Shown piece after piece: positions 53,157 through 60,486 of a stretch of 64,000 bases of DNA. The stretch is from Planctomycetota bacterium (GTDB taxonomy: Bacteria > Planctomycetota > Phycisphaerae > Tepidisphaerales > Tepidisphaeraceae): the NCBI GenBank assembly GCA_039182125.1, contig JBCDCH010000016.1:1-64000 (forward strand), given 5' to 3'. Both the position numbers and the translations under genes were made by a program. How positions within the stretch are numbered: position 1 is the stretch's first letter; the number at the start of each line of letters is the position of its first letter. The notes below the pieces were generated by a model that saw only the letters and a program-made list of their open reading frames with translations, did not search any database and was not told where the DNA came from.

Positions 53157-53367
53157 CGCGCCGACCAAGCCCGTGCGTGATTGGCCGGCCGCGATGTCGG
53201 CCGACACGCTGGCGGAATATCTCGATGTCAGCCCGCGGACCGTCGCGTCGCTTGCCGCCAGCGGAAAGCTGCCGGCGTCGATCGCAGTACCAGGCACGCG
53301 CTGCCGGCGATGGCGTCGGGTCGACGTCGACGAAGCCGTCGCGTCGTGGACCGGGGGTGTGCGATGA
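53149..53367 (+). CDS. AlpA/excisionase-family HTH protein
   Basis: The ATG at 53149 overlaps the previous stop; 72 aa. SADTLAEYLDVSPRTVASLAASGKLPAS and the following CRRWRRVDVDEAVASW form the excisionase-type winged helix (HTH_17), with a W at the end as in Xis and AlpA. It probably promotes excision together with the integrase or controls element transcription. It overlaps the exonuclease gene by 4 bp. Confidence 0.8.
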   Translation: MPDAPTKPVRDWPAAMSADTLAEYLDVSPRTVASLAASGKLPASIAVPGTRCRRWRRVDVDEAVASWTGGVR

Positions 53368-54287
53368 AAGTCACCACCGCAGCCAACCCCGCCGACCGCA
53401 CGACGTTCATCGGCGCTTCCGACACCGCGGCCGTGCTCGGCATGTCCCCGTGGCGATCGCCCGGCGACGTGTACCTCGAAAAATCCGGCCGGCTTGAGCC
53501 GCGCGACACCGGCAACGTTGCCACCACGCGCGGCAACTTGCTCGAGCCCGCCGTGCTGGCGTGGGCCGAGGCCGAGCTCGGAACGCCGATCACCAACCGC
53601 CAGCGGTTCGTCACCTGCCCCGATCACCCGCACATCGCGGCGACGCTCGATGGCATCACCGGTGACGCGCTGGTCGAGGTGAAGACGTCGGCCAAGCCGA
53701 GCGAGTGGGGCGACGCCGGCACCGACGAGATTCCCGACCACTACAAGCTGCAGGTGCAACATCAGCTCCGCGTCGCCGGCGCTCAACTGGCCTACGTGCC
53801 GGTGCTGCTCGCCGCCAGCGGCATCGGCTTCGACTTCCGCATGTATCGCGTGGAGCGTGACGATGAGCTGGCCGAGTACGTCGTCGCCGAAGCCGCTCGG
53901 TTCTGGCGTGAGCATGTCCAGGCCGACGTCGCACCCGACAACTTCGAACCGTCGCTCGATGTGGCCAAGCGGATGCGCCGGGAGCCCGGCAAAACCGTTG
54001 AGATGCCCGACCTGGCCGTCGCCGCATACCTGCAGGCCCAGCGCCGCGTGAAGTCGGCCAACGCCGACCTCGACCGGATCAAGGCTGAGCTGCTCGTCGC
54101 GCTCGACGACGGCGAGGCTGCCGACACCCCGGCCGGCCACCGCGTCACGTACATGGAACAGACCCGCAAGTCGCTCGATGCGAAAGCGATCGAGCGCGAT
54201 CACCCCGAACCCGCCGCGCGGTACCGCCGGCAATCGGCCTACCGCGTGCTGCGCGTGAAGGCTGGGAAGGACATTGGAGATGAGTGA
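53364..54287 (+). CDS. YqaJ/lambda Exo-type 5'-3' exonuclease
   Basis: The ATG at 53364 gives 307 aa. The YqaJ-like viral recombinase fold is visible: GASDTAAVLGMSPWRSPG near residue 12, a Glu in NLLEPAVLAWAE, the catalytic D-(x)n-E-x-K in ATLDGITGDALVEVKTS near 95, and HYKLQVQHQLRV near 130. It resects double-stranded ends to make 3' single strands for the RecT annealase encoded next (8-bp overlap). The C-terminal third is helical. Confidence 0.88.
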   Translation: MKVTTAANPADRTTFIGASDTAAVLGMSPWRSPGDVYLEKSGRLEPRDTGNVATTRGNLLEPAVLAWAEAELGTPITNRQRFVTCPDHPHIAATLDGITGDALVEVKTSAKPSEWGDAGTDEIPDHYKLQVQHQLRVAGAQLAYVPVLLAASGIGFDFRMYRVERDDELAEYVVAEAARFWREHVQADVAPDNFEPSLDVAKRMRREPGKTVEMPDLAVAAYLQAQRRVKSANADLDRIKAELLVALDDGEAADTPAGHRVTYMEQTRKSLDAKAIERDHPEPAARYRRQSAYRVLRVKAGKDIGDE

Positions 54288-55236
54288 ACAAACCACCGCC
54301 ATCACGAAGATCGACTGGAACCAGTCGGCCAACCAGAACCGCGGCTCCGCGCTGCGATCGCTGGCCGACAACGAAAGCGCCTTGGCCCGGCTCACGAACG
54401 TGCTGCCGGACGGGCTCGATGCGCGACGGGTGATGAACACCGCGGCCAACGTCGTGCTCCGCAACGACTACCTCGCGCAGTCGACGATGGTGAGCGTGTT
54501 CAACGCCGTCGTCGAAGCCGCCGAACTGGGGCTCATGGTCGGGTCGGGCGTCGCCGCTGAGGCGTACTTGGTGCCGTTCCGCAACCGCAACAACGGCAAC
54601 CGCCAAGAGGCCCAGCTCATTCCCGGCTACCGCGGGCTCATCAAGCTCGCCGAGCAGTCCGGCGTTGTCCGCGACGTCCAGGCGTTCGTCGTCTACGCCG
54701 GTGAAGACTTCGACTGGCAGCCGGGCGAGCTGCCCAACCACCGCCCCGACCTCACGCTCGACATCGAGAAAGCCGAGCTCGTCGCCGCCTACGCCATCGT
54801 CACCTTCCGCGACGGCGGCCATCGCCGCGCCGACGTGATGCGTGCGTCGGAGATCCTCAAGATCAAACGGGACGCGCTGCGCAAGACCAAGGGCAAAGGC
54901 CCGTGGGTCGACCACGAAGCGGAGATGTGGAAGAAGACCACGATCCGCCGGGCCTGCAAAACGCTGCCATTGTCCGCCGACGACAAGCTGCTCCGCGCAC
55001 TGGAGCTCGAGGATCGGCTGCACGACATCGAAGTTGCCACCCGCGACGTCGGCGGTGTGGCCGACCTCAAACGCCGGCTGCTGCCCGACCGACCCGGCGA
55101 CGTCATCGACGTCGACGATGCGGATGTCAACGCGGACCCGGATGGTGTCGTCGAAGGCGAAGAGGTTGACGAGCCCGGCGGCGAGGGCCTGGCCGGCACA
55201 GGTGGCGGCATCGGCAAGCCCGGCATTCCCGTCTGA
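54280..55236 (+). CDS. recT: RecT-family single-strand annealing protein
   Basis: The ATG at 54280 overlaps the exonuclease gene by 8 bp; 318 aa. Family features are STMVSVFNAVVEAAELGLMVG, AYLVPF, QLIPGYRGLIKLAEQSGVV, AYAIVTFRDGG, KKTTIRRACKTLPLS. RecT anneals complementary strands and works with the exonuclease in phage-type recombination. The acidic C-terminal tail (DVDDADVNADPDG) is typical and may bind SSB-like partners. Confidence 0.92.
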   Translation: MSEQTTAITKIDWNQSANQNRGSALRSLADNESALARLTNVLPDGLDARRVMNTAANVVLRNDYLAQSTMVSVFNAVVEAAELGLMVGSGVAAEAYLVPFRNRNNGNRQEAQLIPGYRGLIKLAEQSGVVRDVQAFVVYAGEDFDWQPGELPNHRPDLTLDIEKAELVAAYAIVTFRDGGHRRADVMRASEILKIKRDALRKTKGKGPWVDHEAEMWKKTTIRRACKTLPLSADDKLLRALELEDRLHDIEVATRDVGGVADLKRRLLPDRPGDVIDVDDADVNADPDGVVEGEEVDEPGGEGLAGTGGGIGKPGIPV

Positions 55237-55268
55237 ACCACCTTGACCTTCCCCGCCCGCGCAGCCAG

Positions 55269-55301
55269 AGGCCCCGCGGGACGCCAATCACCGCGGGGCC
55301 T
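55269..55301 (+). other. Strong leader hairpin before the small gene at 55316
   Basis: AGGCCCCGCGG (55269-55279) pairs with CCGCGGGGCCT (55291-55301), an 11-bp stem with an 11-nt loop, between the recT stop and the next start. No T run follows. It resembles the leader hairpin at 50366-50398. Confidence 0.65.
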
Positions 55302-55315
55302 GAACCACGAACACC

Positions 55316-55534
55316 ATGATCGTACCAACCAAAACGCCGAACGACGACACCGAAGCCGAAGCGCTGCGCCTGCTCGAGTTGCTGACCGGAGTCGAGTCGA
55401 TCACGTTTCGCCGAATGCAGCCGGCCCGGTGCATCGCCGCGGCTGAGCTGCTCATGCGGCAGGGCCACGCGCGGCTGATCCGCGACGACCTCGCCGGCAC
55501 GCTCACCGTTCAACGTCTGCGGGGTGCCCGATGA
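55316..55534 (+). CDS. Unknown small protein
   Basis: The 72-aa protein (EAEALRLLELLTGVESITFRR at its start) is mostly helical, with no family recognised. It overlaps the primase gene by 4 bp, suggesting it assists replication. Confidence 0.55.
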   Translation: MIVPTKTPNDDTEAEALRLLELLTGVESITFRRMQPARCIAAAELLMRQGHARLIRDDLAGTLTVQRLRGAR

Positions 55535-56490
55535 ACCCCGCCGACCTTCTCGACCGGCTTGAACACGTTCGGCGTGCTGCCGGCGGCGGATGGTCCGCGC
55601 GATGCCCGGCTCACAACGGCCGATCGAAGACATCGTTGTCCGTGAGCGTCGGCGCCGACGGCCGTCTGCTGATGCACTGCCACGGCGGGTGCTCGACCGA
55701 CGCCGTACTCGCCGCGCTGGAGCTGCGGCCCGCAGACCTGTTTCCCGATCGCGGATCCACCGGTGGCAACTTTGCCGGGTTCGTCGATGCCGCCAAGCGG
55801 ATGAAACGCGACCAACCCCGCCGACCGCAGCCGCCGGCCGTGAACTTCCTGCCCCTGGCGAAACAGTGGCACGCTGCCGCGGACCTGTCGGCGATTGCCG
55901 ACACGCTCGGTGTGTCGATCGACGCCATGACACGGATGCGGGCGGGACGGGTGACGCGTGAGCAGCTCGAGCAGCTCCGCACCGCCTGCCCCAACGGTTC
56001 GGGGGCGTGGGCCTTCCCGATGAGATGCCACGACGGCCGCATCATCGGCATCCGCACCCGCTTCGACGACGGCACCAAACGTGCGGTCACCGGCAGCCGG
56101 CAAGGCCTGTTCTTCGACCCGACACTCGCCGCGGCCGAGCTGCTCCACGTCGTGGAGGGCTGCAGCGACACCGCGGCCATGCTCACGCTCGGCTTCGACA
56201 ACGTCGTCGGCATGCCGTCGGCGGGGCAGGGGGCCGACCTGCTCGCGTTGCTCATCCAACGCATCGCGCCGCCGACCCCGCGGTGCATCCTGATCGCCGA
56301 CCGCGACGGCCCCGGGCTCGAGGGCATGCGTCGCGTGGCTCGCCAGCTCGCCCGGTGGGGCATCCGCTGCCGTGTGACCGAGCCGCCGGGGGTTTCCAAC
56401 GACGTTCGCGCTTACCTCAACGCTGGCGGCGATGCCGCGGGCGTGCACATGCTCGCCCAGGGCGAGGCCGAGGAGGAGATTGCCGCATGA
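55531..56490 (+). CDS. Phage-type primase (zinc finger plus TOPRIM)
   Basis: The 319-aa protein begins with a CHC2-like zinc finger (WSARCPAHNGRSKTSL, then HCHGGCS at residues ~45-52), matching the Toprim-Prim fold of plasmid and phage primases. The TOPRIM region shows HVVEGCSDTAAMLTLGF near residue 210 and LIADRDGPGLEGM near 255, the metal-binding acidic residues. The compact length resembles satellite primases that lack a helicase domain; the helicase is the next gene (4-bp overlap). A copy of the GTGGCAACTTTGCC dyad lies inside the gene. Confidence 0.85.
   Translation: MNPADLLDRLEHVRRAAGGGWSARCPAHNGRSKTSLSVSVGADGRLLMHCHGGCSTDAVLAALELRPADLFPDRGSTGGNFAGFVDAAKRMKRDQPRRPQPPAVNFLPLAKQWHAAADLSAIADTLGVSIDAMTRMRAGRVTREQLEQLRTACPNGSGAWAFPMRCHDGRIIGIRTRFDDGTKRAVTGSRQGLFFDPTLAAAELLHVVEGCSDTAAMLTLGFDNVVGMPSAGQGADLLALLIQRIAPPTPRCILIADRDGPGLEGMRRVARQLARWGIRCRVTEPPGVSNDVRAYLNAGGDAAGVHMLAQGEAEEEIAA
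55763..55776. repeat. Dispersed dyad copy 2 (GTGGCAACTTTGCC)
   Basis: Fourteen bases identical to the core at 50538-50551 and, in inverse orientation, at 60449-60462. Here the right arm is one pair shorter (GCCGGG instead of GCCACC). Confidence 0.8.
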
Positions 56491-57827
56491 GACTGCCGGC
56501 CGATTACATTCCCGACGACCGCCCCCATGGACTCAACGGCCACGCTCACCACGAGTGGGACCACGATCGCGTCGATGAGGAAATTGCGTCCCGCAGCTTC
56601 GACGAGATCGACGCCGAGCCGATCAAATGGCTTTGGAAGGGCAAGATCGCGCTCGGCAAGCTCACCGCGTTGGTATCCGTGCCGGGCATGGGCAAGTCGA
56701 TGCTCACGTGCGACCTCGCCGCCCGCGTGTCGACGGGTTCGATCATGCCCGACGGCAGCGAGGGCATTCAAGGTGACGTGATTCTGGCCAATGCCGAAGA
56801 TGACCCCGCTGACACGCTGCGCCCGCGGCTCGATGCCGCCGTGGCCGACGTCCGACGGGTCTACACGCTTGATGGGGTTCGCCCCACCAACGGCAAGCCC
56901 GAACGCGTGTTCACACTGGCCGACGTGCCGGTGCTGGCCCGAATGCTCGAGCAGAAGCCGTCGGTGCGATTGGTGATTCTCGACCCGATCGGTTCATTCC
57001 TCACCGGTGCCGACAGTCACCGCGACAACGAAGTCCGGTCGCTGCTCGCCCCGTTGGTGAAGATGGCCGCCGACCACGAAGTCGCCGTGCTGCTCGTCAT
57101 GCACCGTCGGAAGTCGATGAGCCGCAACGCCGACGACATGGTGCTCGGCTCCCGCGCGTTTACCGGCGTGGTCCGCCAGGTGTGGCACCTCAACCGCGAC
57201 CCGAACAATCCGCGGCAGCGGCTCATGTTGCCGGGCAAGTCGAACATCGCCGGGCTCGCCACGGGGATGAGCTTCACGATCGGCGGCGACGAGAACACCG
57301 CCCGGATCTTCTGGAACCGCGAGAGCATCACCATGACCGCCGACGAAGCGGCCAGCGCAGAGATCGACCACGTCGGTGAGTCGAAAGAAGACGCCAGCGC
57401 GCTCGAGATAGCGATGGACTTCTTGCGGTCCGAGCTTACCGGCGGACCTCGCAAAGCGAAGGACATTCAACGCGAAGCCCGTGAGGCTGACATCACCGCG
57501 GGCACCCTTCGACGTGCACGTGAGGAGGTGTGTGAGAAGCCGTACAAGGACGGCTTCGACGGCGGCACCGCGTGGTTCTGGAAGCTCACCCCGATCGAGC
57601 AGAACCACGCCGAAATGTCGGGGCGTCACGAAGGTGCGCACGAAGGTGCGCAAACCCCCCCAACTGATTCAGCTTGCGCACCTTCGGGGAACCTTGCGCA
57701 CCTTCGGCGTAATGACCCTCAAAACCTACATATGAAGGCCGTTGGGGAGACCCTCTACGACGAAGATGCGCAAGGTGAGAGTGCTGGGGATTCACGCGCA
57801 TCTATGGACGGGGAGGGCGAGGAATGA
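56487..57827 (+). CDS. RepA-like AAA helicase (AAA_25)
   Basis: The ATG at 56487 overlaps the primase stop; 446 aa. Walker A is VSVPGMGKSMLTCDLAARV near residue 70, Walker B LVILDPIGSFL near 165, and VLLVMHRRKS near 200 as the third motif, the pattern of RepA/RSF1010-type hexameric helicases (AAA_25). It would unwind the element's origin together with the primase. The C-terminal part (after ~residue 300) contains a winged-helix-like region and then a variable tail encoded by iteron-like inverted repeats at 57629-57706. Confidence 0.88.
   Translation: MRLPADYIPDDRPHGLNGHAHHEWDHDRVDEEIASRSFDEIDAEPIKWLWKGKIALGKLTALVSVPGMGKSMLTCDLAARVSTGSIMPDGSEGIQGDVILANAEDDPADTLRPRLDAAVADVRRVYTLDGVRPTNGKPERVFTLADVPVLARMLEQKPSVRLVILDPIGSFLTGADSHRDNEVRSLLAPLVKMAADHEVAVLLVMHRRKSMSRNADDMVLGSRAFTGVVRQVWHLNRDPNNPRQRLMLPGKSNIAGLATGMSFTIGGDENTARIFWNRESITMTADEAASAEIDHVGESKEDASALEIAMDFLRSELTGGPRKAKDIQREAREADITAGTLRRAREEVCEKPYKDGFDGGTAWFWKLTPIEQNHAEMSGRHEGAHEGAQTPPTDSACAPSGNLAHLRRNDPQNLHMKAVGETLYDEDAQGESAGDSRASMDGEGEE
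57629..57706. repeat. Iteron-like 2+2 inverted repeats, candidate origin
   Basis: CGAAGGTGCGCA occurs in tandem at 57629-57640 and 57641-57652; its complement TGCGCACCTTCG occurs twice at 57675-57686 and 57695-57706. The 22-bp centre is AC-rich. Two direct plus two inverted copies lie within the 3' end of the helicase gene. Origins located in or beside primase/helicase genes are common in phages and satellites. Confidence 0.75.
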
Positions 57828-58054
57828 TCCGCCAGAACCGCCACGTTCCACAACGTCGGTCCGAGCCCGATGACCTGGCCGACCACGTCCGCCTCACGAT
57901 CCGGCCGGACCCGTCCTACACCGGCAACACGCCCGCGGCCATTCGGCTTCGCCAAGTGCTCAAGCGGCTGCTCCGCACATACGGGTACCGGTGCACGTCC
58001 GCCGAGCCAATCGACCCGCCGACCGACAACGAACCAGGGGGCGGCCGTGACTGA
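57824..58054 (+). CDS. Unknown small basic protein
   Basis: The 76-aa protein overlaps the helicase gene by 4 bp and the next gene by 8 bp. It is Arg-rich (AIRLRQVLKRLLRTYGYR), suggesting nucleic-acid contact, but no family is recognised. Confidence 0.55.
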   Translation: MIRQNRHVPQRRSEPDDLADHVRLTIRPDPSYTGNTPAAIRLRQVLKRLLRTYGYRCTSAEPIDPPTDNEPGGGRD

Positions 58055-58265
58055 GACGTACCACTTGCCGATGCCGTTCTGCCCGCGCTGCAGGTCGACG
58101 GACCTGTACTGCCAGCGCTCGGCCCCGCAGGGCGACGGCTCGCGGCTTAAGTACTTCGTCTGCCTTGAGCTGCCGTGCGGCCACCGCTTCAAGGTCGTGC
58201 TCGAGCCGCCGGAGAAAATCGCTGATTTTCCACATGGTGGAAAGGACGCCCGACGTGCCGGCTAG
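58047..58265 (+). CDS. Ogr/Delta-like zinc-finger protein
   Basis: The GTG at 58047 gives 72 aa. FCPRCRSTDLYCQR followed by YFVCLELPCGHRFKV shows the CPxC ... CxxxxC pattern of the Ogr/Delta zinc finger, which in P2-like phages and satellites activates late transcription or borrows a helper's transcription. Its position immediately upstream of the structural genes fits such a role. The pattern is also compatible with other small zinc ribbons. Confidence 0.65.
   Translation: MTETYHLPMPFCPRCRSTDLYCQRSAPQGDGSRLKYFVCLELPCGHRFKVVLEPPEKIADFPHGGKDARRAG
58227..58243. repeat. Palindrome over a ribosome-binding site
   Basis: TTTCCAC and GTGGAAA flank a 3-nt centre. The right arm overlaps GGAAAGG, the likely ribosome-binding site of the gene starting at 58255, so hairpin formation would hide it. 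The centre resembles the palindrome CCACCATGGTGG in the array at 49720. Confidence 0.6.
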
Positions 58266-58560
58266 AACCTCGCCAGTGACCCATGCGGACGCCGACAACC
58301 TCGCCGCGGTCGACGACGCCGTCGACGCCGAGTTGAAAGTCCCGGCGATGCTGCTGCTCGAGGCCGACATCGCCGGTGGGATCAAGCTCAACGACTGCAG
58401 CAAGGCCCGCTGGAAGGCGGCGGTGCTGCTCGAGCAAACCGGTGCCGCCCGCATCTACCACCGCGACGACGGCGAGCTGATCCTCATGTGCCGCATGGAC
58501 CTGTCCGCTGCCCGCCAGATTCTCGCCGACACCCCGCCATTCCCAACCCCCGCGCCATGA
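58255..58560 (+). CDS. Unknown protein of the element
   Basis: The GTG at 58255 follows GGAAAGG at 9 bases, the same motif that precedes other genes of the element; ATG 58234 is an alternative. The 101-aa product is helical (AVDDAVDAELKVPAMLLLEAD, ARWKAAVLLEQTGAARI). No family recognised. It overlaps the coiled-coil gene by 4 bp. Confidence 0.55.
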   Translation: MPARTSPVTHADADNLAAVDDAVDAELKVPAMLLLEADIAGGIKLNDCSKARWKAAVLLEQTGAARIYHRDDGELILMCRMDLSAARQILADTPPFPTPAP

Positions 58561-59045
58561 ACCCCACGACCACCGCTACGAAGAACGCCACCGCCAACGC
58601 CCTGGCCAACGTCGCCAGGCGACGCGAGCAGGAACAGAACCGCCGCATCGACGACTTCGTCGAGCTGCTGCAGAAACTCGCCGCCGGCGACGAGCTGGCC
58701 CCCGACGAGATGGACCGCTTCGCGGAGCTGTCCAAGGCGGCCAATGTGAGCGACGGACAAGTCACCGCTTGGGTACAAGGGCTCGCTCAGGCGATGGCGT
58801 CAAACGTGACGGCCGAGCAGCTCGAGCAGGCCCGGCAGGAAGCGGAGGCCGCCAGCGAGGCCTACGAGAACGAAGGCCAGCGGATCAAGGACCGCATCGC
58901 CGAGTTGCGTGCGGAGGTTCAAAAACTCGCCGAGCGGGACGACGAAGCGACCGCTCGCTACGCCCATGTTCAGCAAGTCGCCGACGCACTTCCTGAGAAA
59001 CAGGCATCGCTTCGCGAGCAAATCGCCCAGCGTCTGTCCGCCTGA
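58557..59045 (+). CDS. Coiled-coil protein preceding the capsid gene
   Basis: The ATG at 58557 overlaps the previous stop; 162 aa. Almost entirely helical with heptads (EQLEQARQEAEAASEAYENE, DRIAELRAEVQKLAER). A helical, acidic protein immediately upstream of a major capsid gene often serves as a scaffolding protein, but no diagnostic motif is present, so this is positional inference. Confidence 0.6.
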   Translation: MNPTTTATKNATANALANVARRREQEQNRRIDDFVELLQKLAAGDELAPDEMDRFAELSKAANVSDGQVTAWVQGLAQAMASNVTAEQLEQARQEAEAASEAYENEGQRIKDRIAELRAEVQKLAERDDEATARYAHVQQVADALPEKQASLREQIAQRLSA

Positions 59046-59152
59046 TTGCCGGCCTCTTACCCATGCCCCGACCCACACGCCCGTTTCCGATCCGCGACGA
59101 CGTCGCGACCGTCCCCGGCTCATCCGAGCGACTCCACGTACGAAAGGCCACC

Positions 59153-60331
59153 ATGCCGATGCCCACCACCACACGACGCTCCGAAGATCAAACCCATGGG
59201 CTCGCCGCCGCGATCGCGCTGCGGGCCGGACTCGACTGGACGAAGCTTCCGGTCGGCAACGTCCGCGACCCCGACAAACGCCGCCAAGCTCAGGAACGCG
59301 CCGCCGACAAAGCCGACGCGATCCGCATTCGGAGCTTGGTCGACTTGTGCGAGCAGGCACTCCGCATGGAAGGCGGCCACGTCCCGGACAACATCGACGA
59401 CACGATCCGCTTCGCCGTCAGCACCGCCACCCTCGAGCACGCGTTCACCGACGCGATCGGCGCGATGGTTTCCGACGGCTACGACAACGCCCCGGACACC
59501 ACCGATTGGTGTGAGGAAGTCGACGTTCGGGACTTCCGCGAGCAGACGGACATCACGCTCGGTGCCTCAAATCGGCCGCAGAAACACGCCCGGGGCGGCA
59601 CGGCCAACCACGCGTCCATCAGCGACAACGCCGAGAAGTTCCGCATCGCCCGCTACTCGCAGCAGCTCGTCGTCGACGAGATGGACATCATCGACGACCG
59701 ATTCGAGCTGATCCAGGAACTGCCGCGCGAGATGGCCGAGGCGGCCCGGCAACTGCGGCCGGACCTCGTCTACGCGTTGCTGCTGGCCAACCCGTCGCTC
59801 ACTTCGGACTCGACCGCCATCTTCCACGCCGGCCATTCAAACCTTGGCACCGCCGTGCTCGGCGCCGAGGGGCTGCAGGCCGGCATCACGGCCATGGGCC
59901 TGCAGCGACTCGGTGAGCGCGCGTTGAACGTGCGAGCCCGCAACGTCATCGTCCCCCCGGACCTTTCGTTCACCGCCCGCCAGCTCATCAACTCGAGCGA
60001 GGTTCGCGGCGACGCGGCGGCCAACGGCACCCGCAACCCGCTGCAGGGCCAGGGGCTCAACGTCGTGGAGGAATCCCGCATCAGCACCGGCGGTGTCGTC
60101 GACCCCGACAGCGGCGTGAGCTACGCCGGCTCCGCGACCAACTGGTTCCTCGCGTCCGACCGCCGCACGGTTGCCGTGGCCTACCTCATCGGCAGCAACC
60201 GACGCCCGGTGGTCCGCTCAACGAACCTCACCGGCGGTCGCTGGGGGCTGGGTGTCGACATCAAGCTCGACATCGCGGCGTACGCCCGCGACTTCCGCGG
60301 GCTCTACAAGTCGACGGGTGCCGGTGCGTAA
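59153..60331 (+). CDS. Phage major capsid protein, HK97/Mu gpT-like
   Basis: The ATG at 59153 has GAAAGG six bases upstream; 392 aa (59063 is an in-frame alternative). The central pattern FRIARYSQQLVVDEMDIIDD, then LRPDLVYALLLANPSL and AIFHAGHSNLGTAVLGAEGL, matches major capsid proteins of the Mu gpT/HK97-fold group, and ASDRRTVAVAYLIGSNRRP near the C-terminus is typical of the same family. The N-terminal ~110 residues would be the delta/scaffold region. No maturation protease is encoded nearby, unlike in most HK97-type phages. Confidence 0.8.
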   Translation: MPMPTTTRRSEDQTHGLAAAIALRAGLDWTKLPVGNVRDPDKRRQAQERAADKADAIRIRSLVDLCEQALRMEGGHVPDNIDDTIRFAVSTATLEHAFTDAIGAMVSDGYDNAPDTTDWCEEVDVRDFREQTDITLGASNRPQKHARGGTANHASISDNAEKFRIARYSQQLVVDEMDIIDDRFELIQELPREMAEAARQLRPDLVYALLLANPSLTSDSTAIFHAGHSNLGTAVLGAEGLQAGITAMGLQRLGERALNVRARNVIVPPDLSFTARQLINSSEVRGDAAANGTRNPLQGQGLNVVEESRISTGGVVDPDSGVSYAGSATNWFLASDRRTVAVAYLIGSNRRPVVRSTNLTGGRWGLGVDIKLDIAAYARDFRGLYKSTGAGA

Positions 60332-60380
60332 CAGTCGTAGTTGGGTCGTCGCCGGTGCGTTACCGGCGGCGACTGGTTCG

Positions 60381-60435
60381 CGCCCGCCGGTGGTGGTTTT
60401 TCTCCGACCACGCGCCGATCGCCGGCGGGCGTTTT
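60381..60435 (+). terminator. Intrinsic terminator after the capsid gene
   Basis: CGCCCGCCGG (60381-60390) pairs with CCGGCGGGCG (60422-60431) across a 31-nt loop and is followed by TTTT, 50 bp after the capsid stop. A smaller hairpin with GTCGCCGGT/ACCGGCGGCGAC arms precedes it. Capsid and tape-measure genes therefore probably have separate transcripts. Confidence 0.75.
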
Positions 60436-60446
60436 GATACACCCTC

Positions 60447-60462
60447 GTGGCAAAGTTGCCAC
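60447..60462. repeat. Dispersed dyad copy 3 (inverse orientation)
   Basis: GTGGCAA and TTGCCAC flank AG; read on the other strand this is exactly GTGGCAACTTTGCCAC as at 50538-50553. It sits between the capsid terminator and the tape-measure start, a position suited to promoter control. Confidence 0.85.
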
Positions 60463-60486
60463 GTTCACCCGTAGGAACCGCCCACC

